This document shows positions 8,828 through 18,725 of a stretch of DNA of 50,204 bases, in pieces. The number at the start of each line of letters is the position of its first letter. Positions within the stretch are counted from its first letter, which is position 1. The notes under the pieces were generated by a model. That model had not been told where the DNA came from, searched no databases, and saw nothing but the letters and a program-made list of their open reading frames with translations. Made by a program: the position numbers and the translations under genes. Source of the stretch: Mesostigma viride (taxonomy: Eukaryota > Streptophyta > Mesostigmatophyceae > Mesostigmatales > Mesostigmataceae). Where the stretch lies: contig RPFO01001971.1 in NCBI GenBank assembly GCA_009746045.1, positions 1 through 50,204 of the forward strand, written 5' to 3'.

Positions 8828-11034
8828 ATGACCAAAAAGGCTCGCTCGCGGTCCGAGGCCACTGTGGGAGGGGTGTTCATCATGGCGGAACGCCCCGCGA
8901 AGAGGAGCCGGTTGGTCGACGACGAGGCGGGGGCCTGCAGCAGCGACGAGGAGCAGGAGGATGCGGAGGAGCGAGGGGGGGAGGAGGGCGAGGCCGACGA
9001 AGACGTTTGTCCGGCTCCGGCGAGTCAGATGACCGGGGAGGACGCGGCGGGACCGACGCCCATCCCCGAGGACGACCGCATCGAATTCCGCAAGGAGATC
9101 GGGGGCAACCCTGACGTCCTCGGGTTCGTGTCGCAGCTGAAGTCGGCGAGCAACGACCGCATCATGGACATCGCGGCGTTGGCGGAGGCGGCCGTGGCGA
9201 ACGCCTCCATGGGCGACATCATGGCCGACGTCTTCCACCTGGCGTCTCGCGAGGCGCACGCGGACCCGATCTCTCTCCTGGCCGCGTGTCTGTCTCGCAT
9301 CGACGCCCCGGGCGCCGTGGACCTGTACGCGAACGTGGACACGCGGTACGTCCGCGCGCTGTCCCGCGTGCTGGCGATCTGCGGACAGGCGGAGGACCGG
9401 GGGATGGTGGAACTCAAGCCGGCGATCCAGACGTGCATCTGGCGGCTGTACACGACCGTGGAGACGGCGTCGTGCGCGATGAAGAGCCGGATGTCGGCCA
9501 AGGAGCTGGGCTCGCTCCCCGAACTCATCGCGAAGGCGCTGGCGCTGCCCACGAAATTGGACAACTTTCAATCGCTGATCATCCTGCTGACCACGCGATG
9601 GGTCGTCCAGAAGCTGCGGAGAGGCGAGGGCGACGACGACAGCGTGTACAAGTGCCAGCGCACGCCCGAGGGGCACGACACGCACTACTGGACCAAGTGG
9701 TGCACGCTGTCCGAGTGGGTGTCGGAGGAGTGCGATTTCCCGCGCACATCGGCGTGGGGACTCGGGTCCAAAGACGGCGCGCGCAAGCGGATCACGGAGT
9801 GGATCGCGGACGGGTCCAAACGCAACAGTTTCGCGTTCCAGATCCGTCCCCGCGACCGCCACGTGTTCGCGTTCCGGAACGGGATCTACAAGTGCGACAC
9901 GGACCAGTGGTTCCCGTACCCTGCGACGGACCTGCCGGACGACGTGGGCGCGGTGCGGTACTTCGAGAACATCGACATGGACGAGTCGCTGTTCGAGCCC
10001 GGGCGGTTCAAGGGCGACTTCGACGAGGGGAGTGGATGGACATCGAGACGGACGCCGTGAAGAAGATCCTGGACGACCAGGACTACCCGGACAACGTGCA
10101 GCGGCCGTTCTGGGCGCTGGCGGTGGGCCGCATGCTGTACTACCTCCGCGAGTCGGACAAGTTTGAGTGCATGGTCTTCCTCAAGGGGATCGCCGGGTCC
10201 GGCAAGTCGACGCTCGTCCGCATCATGGACTTCATCTACGGTCGCGAGGCGGGCGTGCTGTCGAACACGATCGAGCCGATGTTCGGCCTGTCGCAGCTCA
10301 AGGACAAGCTGGTCGTGTACAGTTACGAGCTGAATGACAAGTTCAACCTGGCGCAGTCGGACTGGCTGTCGCTCGTGAGCGGGGAGTGCATGAACCTGCC
10401 GGCAAAGCACAAGGACGCGGCCGTCAAGCCGTGGACCGCGCCCTTCATCGCCGCGGGCAACCGCATGTTCGCGTCGGGGGACAACGCGGGCCAGGTGGCG
10501 CGTCGAGTCATCCTGTTCCCGTTCGACAACAAGCCCCGCGGGAAGGCGGACGTGAATCTGGACGACAAGATCTCGTCGAACATCGCAAGGGTGATCGTCA
10601 AGGGGAACCGCGCGTACCAGGCGCTCGTGCGGAAGGTGGGGACGGACCAGCTGATCGAGCACCTTCCGGAGTGGTTCGCGGATTGCCAGCGCCGGGCGCA
10701 GGAGGCGTCCAACCCGCTGTACACGTTCCTCAACCACGTGTCGTGGGTGGAGGTGGACGTCGAACACAACTACTGCCCCTGGGAGGAGTTCCAGAAGCGG
10801 TTCCTCGACTGGAACCGCCAGCGCGACCCTCGCTCGCGGATCGTCTTCGAGGAGGATTTCTACAACCACGTGTTCAAGGATTTCAAGCTCAAACTCGTGT
10901 TCGAGAAGGTGTGGAAGGTGTACCCGGTGGACCAGGACCCGGCGAACGGCCGCGTCCAGAAGAAGAAGGCGTTCTACCTGTACGGCGTGGACTTCGAGAA
11001 CGACAACGCGTCCGAGCCTCCCGCCGACGTCTGA
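8828..11034 (+). CDS. D5-type SF3 helicase (replication helicase), one frame change
   Basis: The protein (about 735 residues) begins with a Lys/Arg and Glu/Asp-rich region (1-80), then a helical region, a D5_N-like region (about 260-400) and an SF3 ATPase core. In the core KGIAGSGKST (about residue 452) is Walker A, the LVVYSYELNDKF strand is the Walker B position and PFIAAGNRM is the sensor-1 Asn. In D5-type proteins this motor unwinds DNA at the fork. The frame changes at the GGGG at 10027-10030; one extra G restores continuity just before the motor, so I read a single gene. ATGs at 8828 or 8882 are both possible. No primase domain is fused to it; the matching primase is a separate gene at 22.7-24.1 kb, as in phycodnaviruses. 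Confidence 0.85.
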
Positions 11035-11063
11035 TTTTTTCGTGTTTGTCTGCTAGTATACCT

Positions 11064-11357
11064 ATGACGTCCGTGTTGGTCGCGCATCCTCATTGGTCAC
11101 GCCCCCGACTGGCGTACGCCCCCAAGGCGCCCGTGTACCCCCCTCCCGTCGGCGAGTGGGGCGGCGTGAACGCGTGGGAGCCGGCGGGGGCCACGCGAGG
11201 GGCGTGCGAGTACGCGAACCAGGCCTTTTGTAGGGTAGGCGTTCCGAGACAGACGCCGGAAGGGATGCTCGAGGTGGCCAATTCCGTTCTCCTGGGATTC
11301 CTCCTCCTTTGGATGATCGAGATCGCCGTGCGGTCCTCACCGTCCGCCCTTGGCTAG
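11064..11357 (+). CDS. Small single-TM membrane protein
   Basis: The 97-residue product has a Pro/Trp/Gly-rich N-terminal two-thirds and a C-terminal hydrophobic segment (VLLGFLLLWMIEIAV, residues about 74-88), so it is probably tail-anchored. The ATG at 11064 is preceded by GTATACC a few bases upstream, a motif seen before several starts in this window. It overlaps the end of the opposite-strand gene by 21 bases. Function unknown. Confidence 0.55.
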   Translation: MTSVLVAHPHWSRPRLAYAPKAPVYPPPVGEWGGVNAWEPAGATRGACEYANQAFCRVGVPRQTPEGMLEVANSVLLGFLLLWMIEIAVRSSPSALG

Positions 11358-11735
11358 CTGGAACCGGACGCGCCGAGTCGCGTCGATGGCCGCCTGGGTC
11401 GGAGCGGCGATGGGGCCCGTAGTGGTAGAAGTAGGTTTCTTCTTTTGTTTGGTGGGACCCCACTCGATGTATAAATGATTTTGACCAACCAATTTCACGC
11501 GAAACCCTTTGCGCACGAGATTCTTTCCCACTTTTCTCACCACATGATCGACATCATAGATGGGGAGGCCGAACTGATAGGTGGGCACGGTGTAGAGGAG
11601 GGACGTCTGGCCCTGCGACGACGCGGAACGGATGCACGTCTCTAGCGCCTTCGATATCTTGTGCTCGACCATCCGCTTCCCCGCTTGCGACGCTTTCACG
11701 AGATCGTACGCGGACGACGCGGTAAATCTCTCCAT
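11337..11735 (-). CDS. Conserved nucleocytoviral protein (DUF5759-like)
   Basis: The 132-residue product has a helical N-terminus, then TVPTYQFGLPIYDVDHVVRKVGKNL and RKGFRVKLVGQNHLYIEW. The order (hydrophobic-P-x-x-x-FG-P-hY-D, then a helix, then a GF-x-V strand and an L-x-I-x-W strand) is that of a small giant-virus family I know as DUF5759-like, of unknown role. The C-terminal 40 residues are Lys/Thr-rich and less conserved-looking. The ATG at 11735 is reached after an AT-rich leader shared, divergently, with the next gene. Confidence 0.65.
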   Translation of the reverse strand: MERFTASSAYDLVKASQAGKRMVEHKISKALETCIRSASSQGQTSLLYTVPTYQFGLPIYDVDHVVRKVGKNLVRKGFRVKLVGQNHLYIEWGPTKQKKKPTSTTTGPIAAPTQAAIDATRRVRFQLAKGGR

Positions 11736-11769
11736 CTATTTATGTCGATACTATACGCGCGGAAAAGTG

Positions 11770-12270
11770 ATGGCGGATACGTCGAACGCCGTGTTGTTGC
11801 CGCGCGGCGGACCGGGCCTCTTGATCGTGAGCGTCCCGGTCGAATACTCGTTCGCGCGGATTCGCGAAGTGTTGCAAGATCCCGTGTTGTACGACATCCT
11901 GAGTCCGCCAGGTGATCTGCCGTACCGCGGCCGGTCGGTGGGCGTGTACTTTTCGGGCGACTCGCGCACCGACTTCAACTACACGGCCTCGCTCATGCTG
12001 GCCGAGGACGTGGAAAAGGACGTGCTGCTACTGAAGACGTTCGACGACGACGAGCACGCGACCAAGACGATCCCGTTCACGTCGGACGACATCGCGAGCT
12101 TGCTCAAGTTTCCAAAGAACATGTGGACAAACGCGTTGTGCGGTCGATTAGATTATAATGCAATACGTCCCGCCCGTTGTCGGGTGTGTAATTTACCGTA
12201 CGGACTTCTCCCTACGGGCGAAGACGCGTGTGCGTGCGTCGCCACGTCCGGCGGTCGAGAGGTGGTTTAG
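11770..12270 (+). CDS. Hypothetical protein with C-terminal Cys pairs
   Basis: The 166-residue product starts MADTSNAVLLPRGGPG and is mostly strand-like. A C-terminal CRVCNLPYGLLPTGEDACAC segment (CxxC...CxC) could bind zinc. I do not recognise the family. The ATG at 11770 is chosen because upstream sequence in frame runs into the divergent promoter region. It converges with the membrane protein on the minus strand. Confidence 0.5.
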   Translation: MADTSNAVLLPRGGPGLLIVSVPVEYSFARIREVLQDPVLYDILSPPGDLPYRGRSVGVYFSGDSRTDFNYTASLMLAEDVEKDVLLLKTFDDDEHATKTIPFTSDDIASLLKFPKNMWTNALCGRLDYNAIRPARCRVCNLPYGLLPTGEDACACVATSGGREVV

Positions 12271-12874
12271 AATAAGGCCTGCACGCCCCGAACGTCTGCG
12301 CGGCCTTGTTATTCCTCAACAAGATCATCACGACGCTACCTATCAAAAACACGAGTCCCACGCCGGCCATGCCGAGGCTGAGGTACTTCGCGAAGGGACC
12401 CACGCAGCATTGACGGAGGGTCCCGACGGGATCCGCGGGCTCCCATTCGACCTTCACCTCGTCTCCCGCCTTCGCCTGCTTCTCGCCCTCGACGAACATC
12501 TTGGCGCCGTGCTCCTTCCCTTCGTGCGTGAACACGACGTCGACGAGACACCTCCACGTCTTGATCGTACTCGTGGAGGACGTCGTGGTGGTCGTGGACT
12601 GCCCCCCGGTCCACGTGCCCTTCGTGCGGCTGTTGTTGCTCGTGACCGTCTTCACGACCTCCTCGCACTTCAGCTTCGGGTTCTCGGACTTGTCCGCCGC
12701 GTCGGCCTTGTGGACGAGCGTGACGCGCGCGGTGCCCTGGACGTACTTCTTCCTCCGGAGGAAGAGCACCGTGCCCCCCGCCAGGAGCGCGGTGCCGACC
12801 ACGATCCCGAGGACCGACGACCCGATCATCGCGACCTTGCCGATCGTCTGTACAGATCCCACGAGCGAATCCAT
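12267..12874 (-). CDS. Two-TM membrane protein (DUF3592-like ectodomain)
   Basis: Read from the ATG at 12874, the protein has an N-terminal TM segment (about residues 12-40, ending LFLRRKKY), a soluble loop of about 120 residues with WRCLVDVVFTHEGKEH and GDEVKVEWEPADP, and a second TM segment (MAGVGLVFLIGSVVMILL, about 180-198). TM, a beta-rich loop with a hydrophobic-hydrophobic-W-D/E-P segment, then TM resembles DUF3592 proteins. The plain frame runs on to 12212 inside the opposite gene. With one extra G at the GGGG after QTF, the frame stops at 12267, exactly where the convergent gene ends, which I think is the true end. Confidence 0.55.
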
Positions 12875-12900
12875 GCTATACGAAATAGGAGACGAAAAAA

Positions 12901-13680
12901 TTACGCGGCCGCGGCGTCCGGGAGGTGTTCGACCACCTCGAACGTCGGCTGCCCGCCCTCGAGCACGATCTCGGTCGGTACGGCGCCTTCCTGCACGGGC
13001 CCTGCCTCGCCCTTGGCGCCGGCTTCTTTGCTGGCCCGGATGCGGTCCTGGTTAAACTCCTTCGACTTGAGCCGGTCCTCGTGGTACTTCCCCATGATCC
13101 TGTCGAGCCGCTCGTCGGTGTATCGGTGCTTGACGCCGGCACGGATGTCGTCCGGCAGCGGGAGGACGATCCAATTGTACATGGACACGACGAAGATGTC
13201 GAAGTCGGGGTCCGCCTTCATGATCTCCTCGGCGTGTTTCTCGGCCTCGGCCATGTCGTCGAACGACCCGCGGAGTTTGAGCGCCAAGTGGTCCGAGCGC
13301 GGGGGCACGACCACACTGACGACCGCGAACTTTTGTCCCTTGACGTGGATGGACTCGGGGTCCTCCTTCGCCTCGACCTTCCGCCTGGGGACCGGCGGGA
13401 TCTCGCCCTCCTCGAGCTCCTCGGCCGTGGCGGCGGCGGTGGCGGCCGACTTGGACGGGGCGGAGGAGACGGGCAGAGTCAGGTCGGGTTCGATGACCAG
13501 ACGCTTGGATTCTTCGGACGAGGGGACGGGCTCTTCCGCCGCGACGGGCGGGGGCGGCGCGGACTCCTCGCCGCGATCGGGCATCACGCCGGTCGCCTGG
13601 AACCGCGCGTGTTCCTCCTCGGAGAGGATGATGGGAGCGCCGACCGAGACGTTCATGAACTTACCGTTGTTCGATGCCAT
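12901..13680 (-). CDS. Conserved nucleocytoviral protein (DUF5832-like)
   Basis: The 259-residue product starts MASNNGKFMNV at 13680. Residues about 125-175 (FAVVSVVVPPRSDHLALKL then RGSFDDMAEAEKHAEEI and DFDIFVVSMYNWIVLPL) match the pattern of a giant-virus family I associate with DUF5832: a strand, an R-G-x-F/Y-D..EA..A..h helix, then D-x-F-D-hahV..G/Y-x-W-h-P. The preceding 100 residues are a Pro/Ala/Glu linker and the C-terminal tail is Glu/Lys-rich. Role unknown. It overlaps the end of the metalloprotease gene upstream by a few to about 30 bases depending on where that gene truly stops. Confidence 0.65.
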   Translation of the reverse strand: MASNNGKFMNVSVGAPIILSEEEHARFQATGVMPDRGEESAPPPPVAAEEPVPSSEESKRLVIEPDLTLPVSSAPSKSAATAAATAEELEEGEIPPVPRRKVEAKEDPESIHVKGQKFAVVSVVVPPRSDHLALKLRGSFDDMAEAEKHAEEIMKADPDFDIFVVSMYNWIVLPLPDDIRAGVKHRYTDERLDRIMGKYHEDRLKSKEFNQDRIRASKEAGAKGEAGPVQEGAVPTEIVLEGGQPTFEVVEHLPDAAAA

Positions 13681-15409
13681 CGGGATGGTTCTCGTACGGG
13701 GCGGCGTTTTTTTTGAAGCCCCATGGAACGCGCCCGATGGACCCGTCGCTGACCGGCGGGCGCGTCGTGCCATTCCTCCGCTTCGTCGTCCGACTTGTCC
13801 ACGGCGTCGTGGTATCCGTCCGTCCCCTTGTACTCCATATTGTCGAACCTGTCCTTGGCCATGCCGTACCACCACTCGTCGCCGTACCGCTCTTCGTACG
13901 TCTCCGCCGGACGATTCTTCTCGCGCTCTTCCCTCCTCGCTCTGGACCTTTCGCCCGCTTCTTTTAATGGCAAGGTCGCATCCTTCGCCGCCTCTCCCAT
14001 CTCAACCCGCCTGTAGTACTCTCTCGATGTCTGTCCGCCCTTGTTTCGGGGGTCCCATTTGATGGTCATGCGGTCTTTGACCCGCGCCGCCTCTCTCTGC
14101 TCCCGAGTCAAGTCGGTATCGCTCATGCCATCCACTCGCGAATTTAAGGTCCCGAGATACAACTGGTTCAACTTCTCGAAAACCGGTCCGTGATAGTCGT
14201 ACTTCACCTCGTTGACGCGTTCGCCTCGCTTGTCCACCGCGTTGCGGTCCAGAGTGGAGTGCACCATCTCGTGCGCCAAGACCCGCGCGATCAGTTCCAT
14301 CTGCGACTCCGGCTTCCTGCTGTCTTGGTAATGGGAGCGACCCAGAGCGTCCTCGAAAGCGCTCTTGTTCAGCCCCATGTACTTCCCACCATCGAGTGTC
14401 ACGCCGAGGTATTCCCCCCGAGAGGCTGCACGATATCGGGTGTATCAAATTGGACCACGGTGTCGTCCATGGGCAACCCGCCCCCGAACACGTGCTTGTT
14501 GAGCACCTGCGCGATCGTGTCGACGTCTGCGTCCGTGAGGTCCAGCTTCCCGTCCTTCATGAGCTGGTTGCGCTTCTTGCCGAGACGCAGCTCGAGTTCC
14601 TTCACGACGTTCTTCATGGGAATGTCTAGATCGTCGAGGGTCGGGAGGGTGTGATCCACTCGCGTGCGGATGTCCTTGGACGGCCGGCGGTCGAAATGGG
14701 CGCCACGACGGCGGGGTTCGTCCAAGAGGTCGCGGTCTCCCTTTTTCAAGTCCTCCACGTACTGTGCGAACTCTTTGTCGAATTGTTCCTTGGTGGGAAA
14801 CTCGGACGCGTCCAGTCCGGCGGTGCGGCGTTCGAAGAACTCGACTCGCGGGTCGGGCTCTTCGAACCGCTGCGTCTTCGGGTTGAACCACGTCTTCTTG
14901 TCCCCCGGGTCCCTCTTTCGCCCCATGAACAGCCTTCCATCGATCTTGTCTTGCAGCATCCGGTTCCTGCCGAGCAGTTTCTGCTTGTCACCCAGCATAT
15001 CCCAGTACGGACTGATCTTCTTAAGTTGATCGTTAAGTTCCGAGTACCGCTTGGTTTGTTCCGCGGTTCTGTTCGACCAGGGTAACTTACGGCGTTCCTC
15101 GATCGACGGCTTTGCCTGTTCCTCTTTGATCTTCCGGAGCCCGCTGAGTCCGGCCTTCATCGCGCGCGGGTCGATCAGGAACTGACCCGACCTTTTCGCG
15201 ATATCCCGGACGACGTCCGTGGGCAGGGAGTCCCACACGCCGGGCGGGAGAGGCGGTCCATTCCACGCGCCCCCTCCCCCCTGTCTCGCCACGTGCACGC
15301 CCCTCCGTCTTGCAGAACAGGCCAGGTGCGTGGCGCAAGTCTTGCCCCTTCCGACCGCGGCGTGGAGGCATTGTCTCCCCTGCAACGTCTTCCTGGTGCA
15401 TCGTGACAT
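13661..15409 (-). CDS. SprT-like metalloprotease with N-terminal zinc motif, frame changes
   Basis: From the ATG at 15409 the protein opens with CTRKTLQGRQC...GKTCATH, the C-x-x-x-T-x-x-G-x-x-C...C-x-x-H mini zinc motif of giant-virus proteins (DUF5763-like). A long helical region follows, then VLAHEMVHSTLDR with a following YDYHGPVFEKL; HExxH plus HGxxF is the SprT-type zinc site. The zinc motif and catalytic part are in different frames. One extra G in the GGGGGG run at about 14416-14421 joins them. The C-terminus is also unclear: the plain frame stops at 13653, while a further shift in the A8 run at about 13708-13720 would end the protein at 13661. Total about 580 residues. Probable role: proteolysis of DNA-bound or virion proteins. 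Confidence 0.6.
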
Positions 15410-15566
15410 TGTTTACAAAGGGGAGCGATAATTGATTCAATTTTTTATGGACTTTTTACGGATCAGCGTCGAATCGGAAAGCGTCGTTGTTCCGTGTGGG
15501 TCCTCGCCGGACGTCGGTGTAAAAACCCCGCGCGATCATTTCGGATGTGCGCGATGCACGCGCGAC

Positions 15567-16082
15567 TCAGGGGTCCATGATGTTGTCGATGATGATGGGG
15601 TTGTTCTTGTTGTTGCGGAGGGACTCGACCGTGTACTCCTGCAGCGGGTTGACGAAGCTGCTCAAATTGGCCTCGCCCAGCGCGACGCTCGCGAGTCGGC
15701 GGAACAGGTCCGAGTTGCAATAGAGTTCCCGCTCGCGGCTCATCTTCGCCATCAGGTCGCGGTTCAGCTCGTCGAGCAGATCCCACCGGTCGTCGCAGCT
15801 GCCGCGCGTCACCGACCGCCGCTCGAGCAAGCGGATGTCGCGTCGGGATTCGTACACCATGCGCGCCTTCTGCACGAGCGTCTCGATGGGGACCGAGATC
15901 TTGAGCGAGTATCGCAGGCGGTTCCGGACCTCCTCCAGGTTCGGGGCCGACAGGAACGTGCGGTACACCGGGAACGCCCCGTCCGCAACTTGTTTGTCCG
16001 TCGTCCGGCCCACCGCGACCGACGACCCGCCCACAAAGTCCGCGTACGAAAATGCGTTGGGAGGCACGTTCACCGGGATCAT
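15567..16082 (-). CDS. Hypothetical protein, divergent from the resolvase gene
   Basis: The 171-residue product starts MIPVNVPPNAFSYADFVGG and is helical and Arg/Leu-rich with no membrane segment; no family recognised. Its ATG at 16082 is 37 bases from the ATG of the divergently transcribed resolvase, so the two share an AT-rich promoter that includes TATATATC. The 157-base stretch downstream of its stop (15410-15566) holds no gene that I can support. Confidence 0.6.
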   Translation of the reverse strand: MIPVNVPPNAFSYADFVGGSSVAVGRTTDKQVADGAFPVYRTFLSAPNLEEVRNRLRYSLKISVPIETLVQKARMVYESRRDIRLLERRSVTRGSCDDRWDLLDELNRDLMAKMSRERELYCNSDLFRRLASVALGEANLSSFVNPLQEYTVESLRNNKNNPIIIDNIMDP

Positions 16083-16085
16083 TCT

Positions 16086-16093
16086 TATATATC
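16086..16093. promoter_or_regulatory. TATA element in shared divergent promoter
   Basis: TATATATC lies between the divergent starts at 16082 (minus) and 16119 (plus), 26 bases before the resolvase ATG. The near-palindromic TATATA could serve either strand; use is inferred from position. Confidence 0.4.
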
Positions 16094-16118
16094 GTAGTAT
16101 CGGAAAATAACGTCCGAT

Positions 16119-16715
16119 ATGACGATCTACCTGAGTTTCGACGTCGGCATCACCAACCTAGCCTACTGCACTCTGCAACACTGCGAAGGGGCGCCCAACG
16201 AGTACGCCGGAAACGCCCGCTTCGAGATCCTGAACTGGGAAGTCATCGATCTCGACGCGGCGTCTCTCGAAGAGGCGTGCAAGAAACTGCCCGCCGAACT
16301 GTTCCGTCGCATCGGGTCGTTCTGCGTCGCGGATAAGGTCCTCATCGAGCGGCAGACCAAGACCAACGTCAAGATGAAAGTGATCAGCCACGTCATCCAA
16401 TCCTTCTTCGAGACGCATCTGCTCTACCGTCCAACCGACACGGACGAGTTCCCCAAGATGAAAGTGGAGTTCGTATCGCCGTCACGGAAACTGCACGTCT
16501 ACACGGGCCCCCCGGTCGAATGCAATATAAGGAACCGGTACCGGTACAACAAGAAGGTCGCCATCGAGCACACCGCCAAGATCCTGGAGCAGTACCCCGT
16601 TCACGTCAAGTACTTCCACTCCCTCCACAAGAAGGACGACGCCGCCGACGCCTTCCTGCAGGGCCTGTCGAAACTGGTCGAGGAGCGACCGGCGACGAGG
16701 GAGGTCACCCTCTGA
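16119..16715 (+). CDS. Poxvirus A22-type Holliday junction resolvase
   Basis: The 198-residue protein has the RNase H-fold signature of A22/RuvC-type resolvases: YLSFDVGITNLAYC at residues 4-17 with the first catalytic Asp, VLIERQTKTNVKMK at about 74-87 with the second acidic residue, and HKKDDAADAFLQG near residue 170 with the terminal DD/D pair. These enzymes cut four-way junctions symmetrically with Mg2+, resolving concatemers and recombination intermediates during virus DNA replication. Length (about 190-200) suits the family. It is followed 55 bases later by the YqaJ-type exonuclease, so recombination functions are clustered. Confidence 0.9.
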   Translation: MTIYLSFDVGITNLAYCTLQHCEGAPNEYAGNARFEILNWEVIDLDAASLEEACKKLPAELFRRIGSFCVADKVLIERQTKTNVKMKVISHVIQSFFETHLLYRPTDTDEFPKMKVEFVSPSRKLHVYTGPPVECNIRNRYRYNKKVAIEHTAKILEQYPVHVKYFHSLHKKDDAADAFLQGLSKLVEERPATREVTL

Positions 16716-16770
16716 CGCGCGTTTGGCGACCGTCCTCTTTTTTGCCGACGGGTAACGAGCACTTTTCTCG

Positions 16771-17655
16771 ATGGAGAAAAACACCTACGTCCACCCGGCG
16801 GTCCTGGAACTGCTCAAGATCCGGACGCCGCCCCAGCGCAGTCCGGAATGGTTCGCCATCCGCGACAAGATGCTGACCGCGTCCGACCTGGCGGCCGCCA
16901 TCGGTTGCAATCCGTACCAGAGTCGCGAGAAACTGTTGCGCAAGAAACTCGGGGACTCGCGCTACGCCTTCGCGGGCAACGCCGCTACGAAATGGGGCAA
17001 CGACAACGAGGACGTCGCCGCGCGCGAGTACGAAAAGGTGACGGGGAAAACGTGTCTCGAGTTCGGCCTGATCGCGCATCCGCTGCATCCCTGGCTGGGA
17101 GGGAGCCCGGACCGAGTGACCACGGACGGCATCCTGATCGAGATCAAGTGTCCCCTCCGCCGCAAGATCACGCACGAGTGTCCGAAGTACTACGTCCCCC
17201 AAGTGCAGGTGCTATTGGAGATCCTGAACCTGGAGGTGGCCCATTTCGTGCAGTACTCGCCGCCGACGACGTGGAGCGAGCAGGTGCTCGACATCTTGGA
17301 GATGAAACGGGATCGAGGCTGGTTTCGGCGCTACTTCCCGGTCATGCAAAAGTTCCGCAACGACTGGGTCGAGATCGACGCCAAGGGCGGGCTCGAGTAC
17401 CTGGACAAGACGGGCGCGTTCGCCGGCTCGGGGTCCGGGTCGGACTCGGATCGGTCGACGGCTTCGTCGCGGGGGAGCGGCAAGAGGACTCGACGGGCGG
17501 GAGTGGAGGTCGACCTCGACATCGGACCGAAACAGGAGGAGCCGTTCCCGTTTATCGACAAACCGCCGCGGGCTCTGCCTGCCCCGGTCGTCGAGAAAAA
17601 GGAGAAGGAGGTGGAAGAAGTCACATCTCTAGCGAACTTCACGTTTTGGAACTAG
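16771..17655 (+). CDS. YqaJ/lambda-type alkaline exonuclease
   Basis: The 294-residue protein carries the YqaJ-family layout: QRSPEWFAIRDKMLTASD near residue 18 (the S-x-E-W-h-x-x-R-x-x-x-h-T-A-S motif), GGSPDRV near 110 with the metal-binding Asp, IEIKCP near 124 (the E-x-K pair) and PQVQVLLE near 146 with the conserved Gln. Such enzymes degrade one strand of duplex DNA 5'-3' to give single strands for annealing; in viruses they work with a single-strand annealing protein and a resolvase. The C-terminal 90 residues are a Ser/Lys/Glu-rich tail not needed for the fold. Its last 17 bases overlap the convergent membrane gene. Confidence 0.9.
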   Translation: MEKNTYVHPAVLELLKIRTPPQRSPEWFAIRDKMLTASDLAAAIGCNPYQSREKLLRKKLGDSRYAFAGNAATKWGNDNEDVAAREYEKVTGKTCLEFGLIAHPLHPWLGGSPDRVTTDGILIEIKCPLRRKITHECPKYYVPQVQVLLEILNLEVAHFVQYSPPTTWSEQVLDILEMKRDRGWFRRYFPVMQKFRNDWVEIDAKGGLEYLDKTGAFAGSGSGSDSDRSTASSRGSGKRTRRAGVEVDLDIGPKQEEPFPFIDKPPRALPAPVVEKKEKEVEEVTSLANFTFWN

Positions 17656-17851
17656 CCATCCGTTCCCGTGCGAAACGGAAGGCCGCGATGGCGCCCGGGA
17701 TGCACGCGAGCATGCCCCCCGCAATGAACACGCGGCTGGGAAGATTTTGCAATGTAGAGGATTGTTTGGGGTTCTTGGGGATCATGGACGTCCCGAACCA
17801 TATCACCATCACTCCCACGAGAGTCAGCAAGATTGCGTAAAGGTCATTCAT
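17639..17851 (-). CDS. Small two-TM membrane protein
   Basis: The 70-residue product from the ATG at 17851 has two hydrophobic segments: LYAILLTLVGVMVIWFGTSM (about residues 4-23) and VFIAGGMLACIPGAIAAF (about 42-59), with a short loop between and a basic C-terminus. No homology recognised. It overlaps the end of the exonuclease gene by 17 bases. Confidence 0.6.
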   Translation of the reverse strand: MNDLYAILLTLVGVMVIWFGTSMIPKNPKQSSTLQNLPSRVFIAGGMLACIPGAIAAFRFARERMASSKT

Positions 17852-18514
17852 TTCTTAATTCATACACATCAACGAAAATATTCGTTCGTGAAAATAAACG
17901 TCCGCATGCGTTTCGCGTTGTCCGCGGACCGCTGCACCCATTCGGCCGGATTCGCGACCAATTTCGAAATGTCATCTACACTCATTTTGGAGATCTCCTG
18001 CGTAGTCCACAGGAAGTCGAACATGACGCCGCGCGGCTCGACGTCGATCGCGTCGCCGTAGGCGGCCTCGGCCGCACGTTTCTGGCGCAGGAAATCGTCC
18101 AGCAGCAGCTTCTTGGCGGCCTTCCCGCTGATGTCGGCGGCGTTGTGCTCGTCGTGGCTCTTGCGCAGTCGGACCGCCTCCTCGTCCATCGCCTTGTGAC
18201 TCGCGTTCTTGAGGTTATTCTTCATGGCGTTGCTGTCGCCGTCTAGGATGGGCCGCAGGGCCTTGGACCCCGCGTTGTCCTGCTTGTACCGCTCGCTCAA
18301 TAGCCATTCGAGCACCTTGGGCGTGTTCCCCGCCACGTTGAGACGCACGAACGAGTACGGGTTCTCGACGTAGCTCGCGATCTCCCCTTGTATGCCCATG
18401 TTCATGAGGAACGAGATCATGACGTTCGGCGCGCGGCGCGCTCGGTCGCCTTCCAGATAGGCCTCGAACGTGTCGTAGGCGGGTCGCCACTGCTCCTTGT
18501 ACCGGTTGAGCGCG

Positions 18515-18519
18515 TCGTT
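18515..18519. repeat. Left copy of 5-bp target-site duplication (TCGTT)
   Basis: TCGTT immediately precedes the element's first base (A at 18520); the matching copy is at 19402-19406. Deleting the element with one copy restores the host gene's reading frame. Confidence 0.75.
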
Positions 18520-18725
18520 AGTTACGTTAAATAGTGACGGAACCTTTTGCCGCCTGAGGCAAATCGGTCCGTAACACTATTTTGCCCGGAATAACCACTT
18601 CCGAGCACCCAAGTTAATTCGGCCGAATTAACTTGGGTGCTCGGAAGTGGTTATTCCGGGCAAAATAGTGTTACGGACCGATTTGCCTCAGGCGGCAAAA
18701 GGTTCCGTCACTATTTAACGTAACT
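18520..18725. repeat. Palindrome unit P, copy 1
   Basis: A 206-bp inverted repeat with no loop: arms of 103 bp meet at the GGCC at 18621-18624. Single-stranded, it would fold into a perfect 103-bp hairpin. Copies 2 and 3 are at 18858-19063 and 19196-19401. Confidence 0.9.

Noticed and set aside
12158-14062. Plus-strand open frame (634 codons)
   Set aside because: Lies antisense to a DUF3592-like and a DUF5832-like gene with clear features; shadow.
15432-16097. Plus-strand open frame (221 codons) opposite the gene at 15567-16082
   Set aside because: Arg/His/Val-rich shadow; the minus-strand protein has natural composition and a shared divergent promoter.
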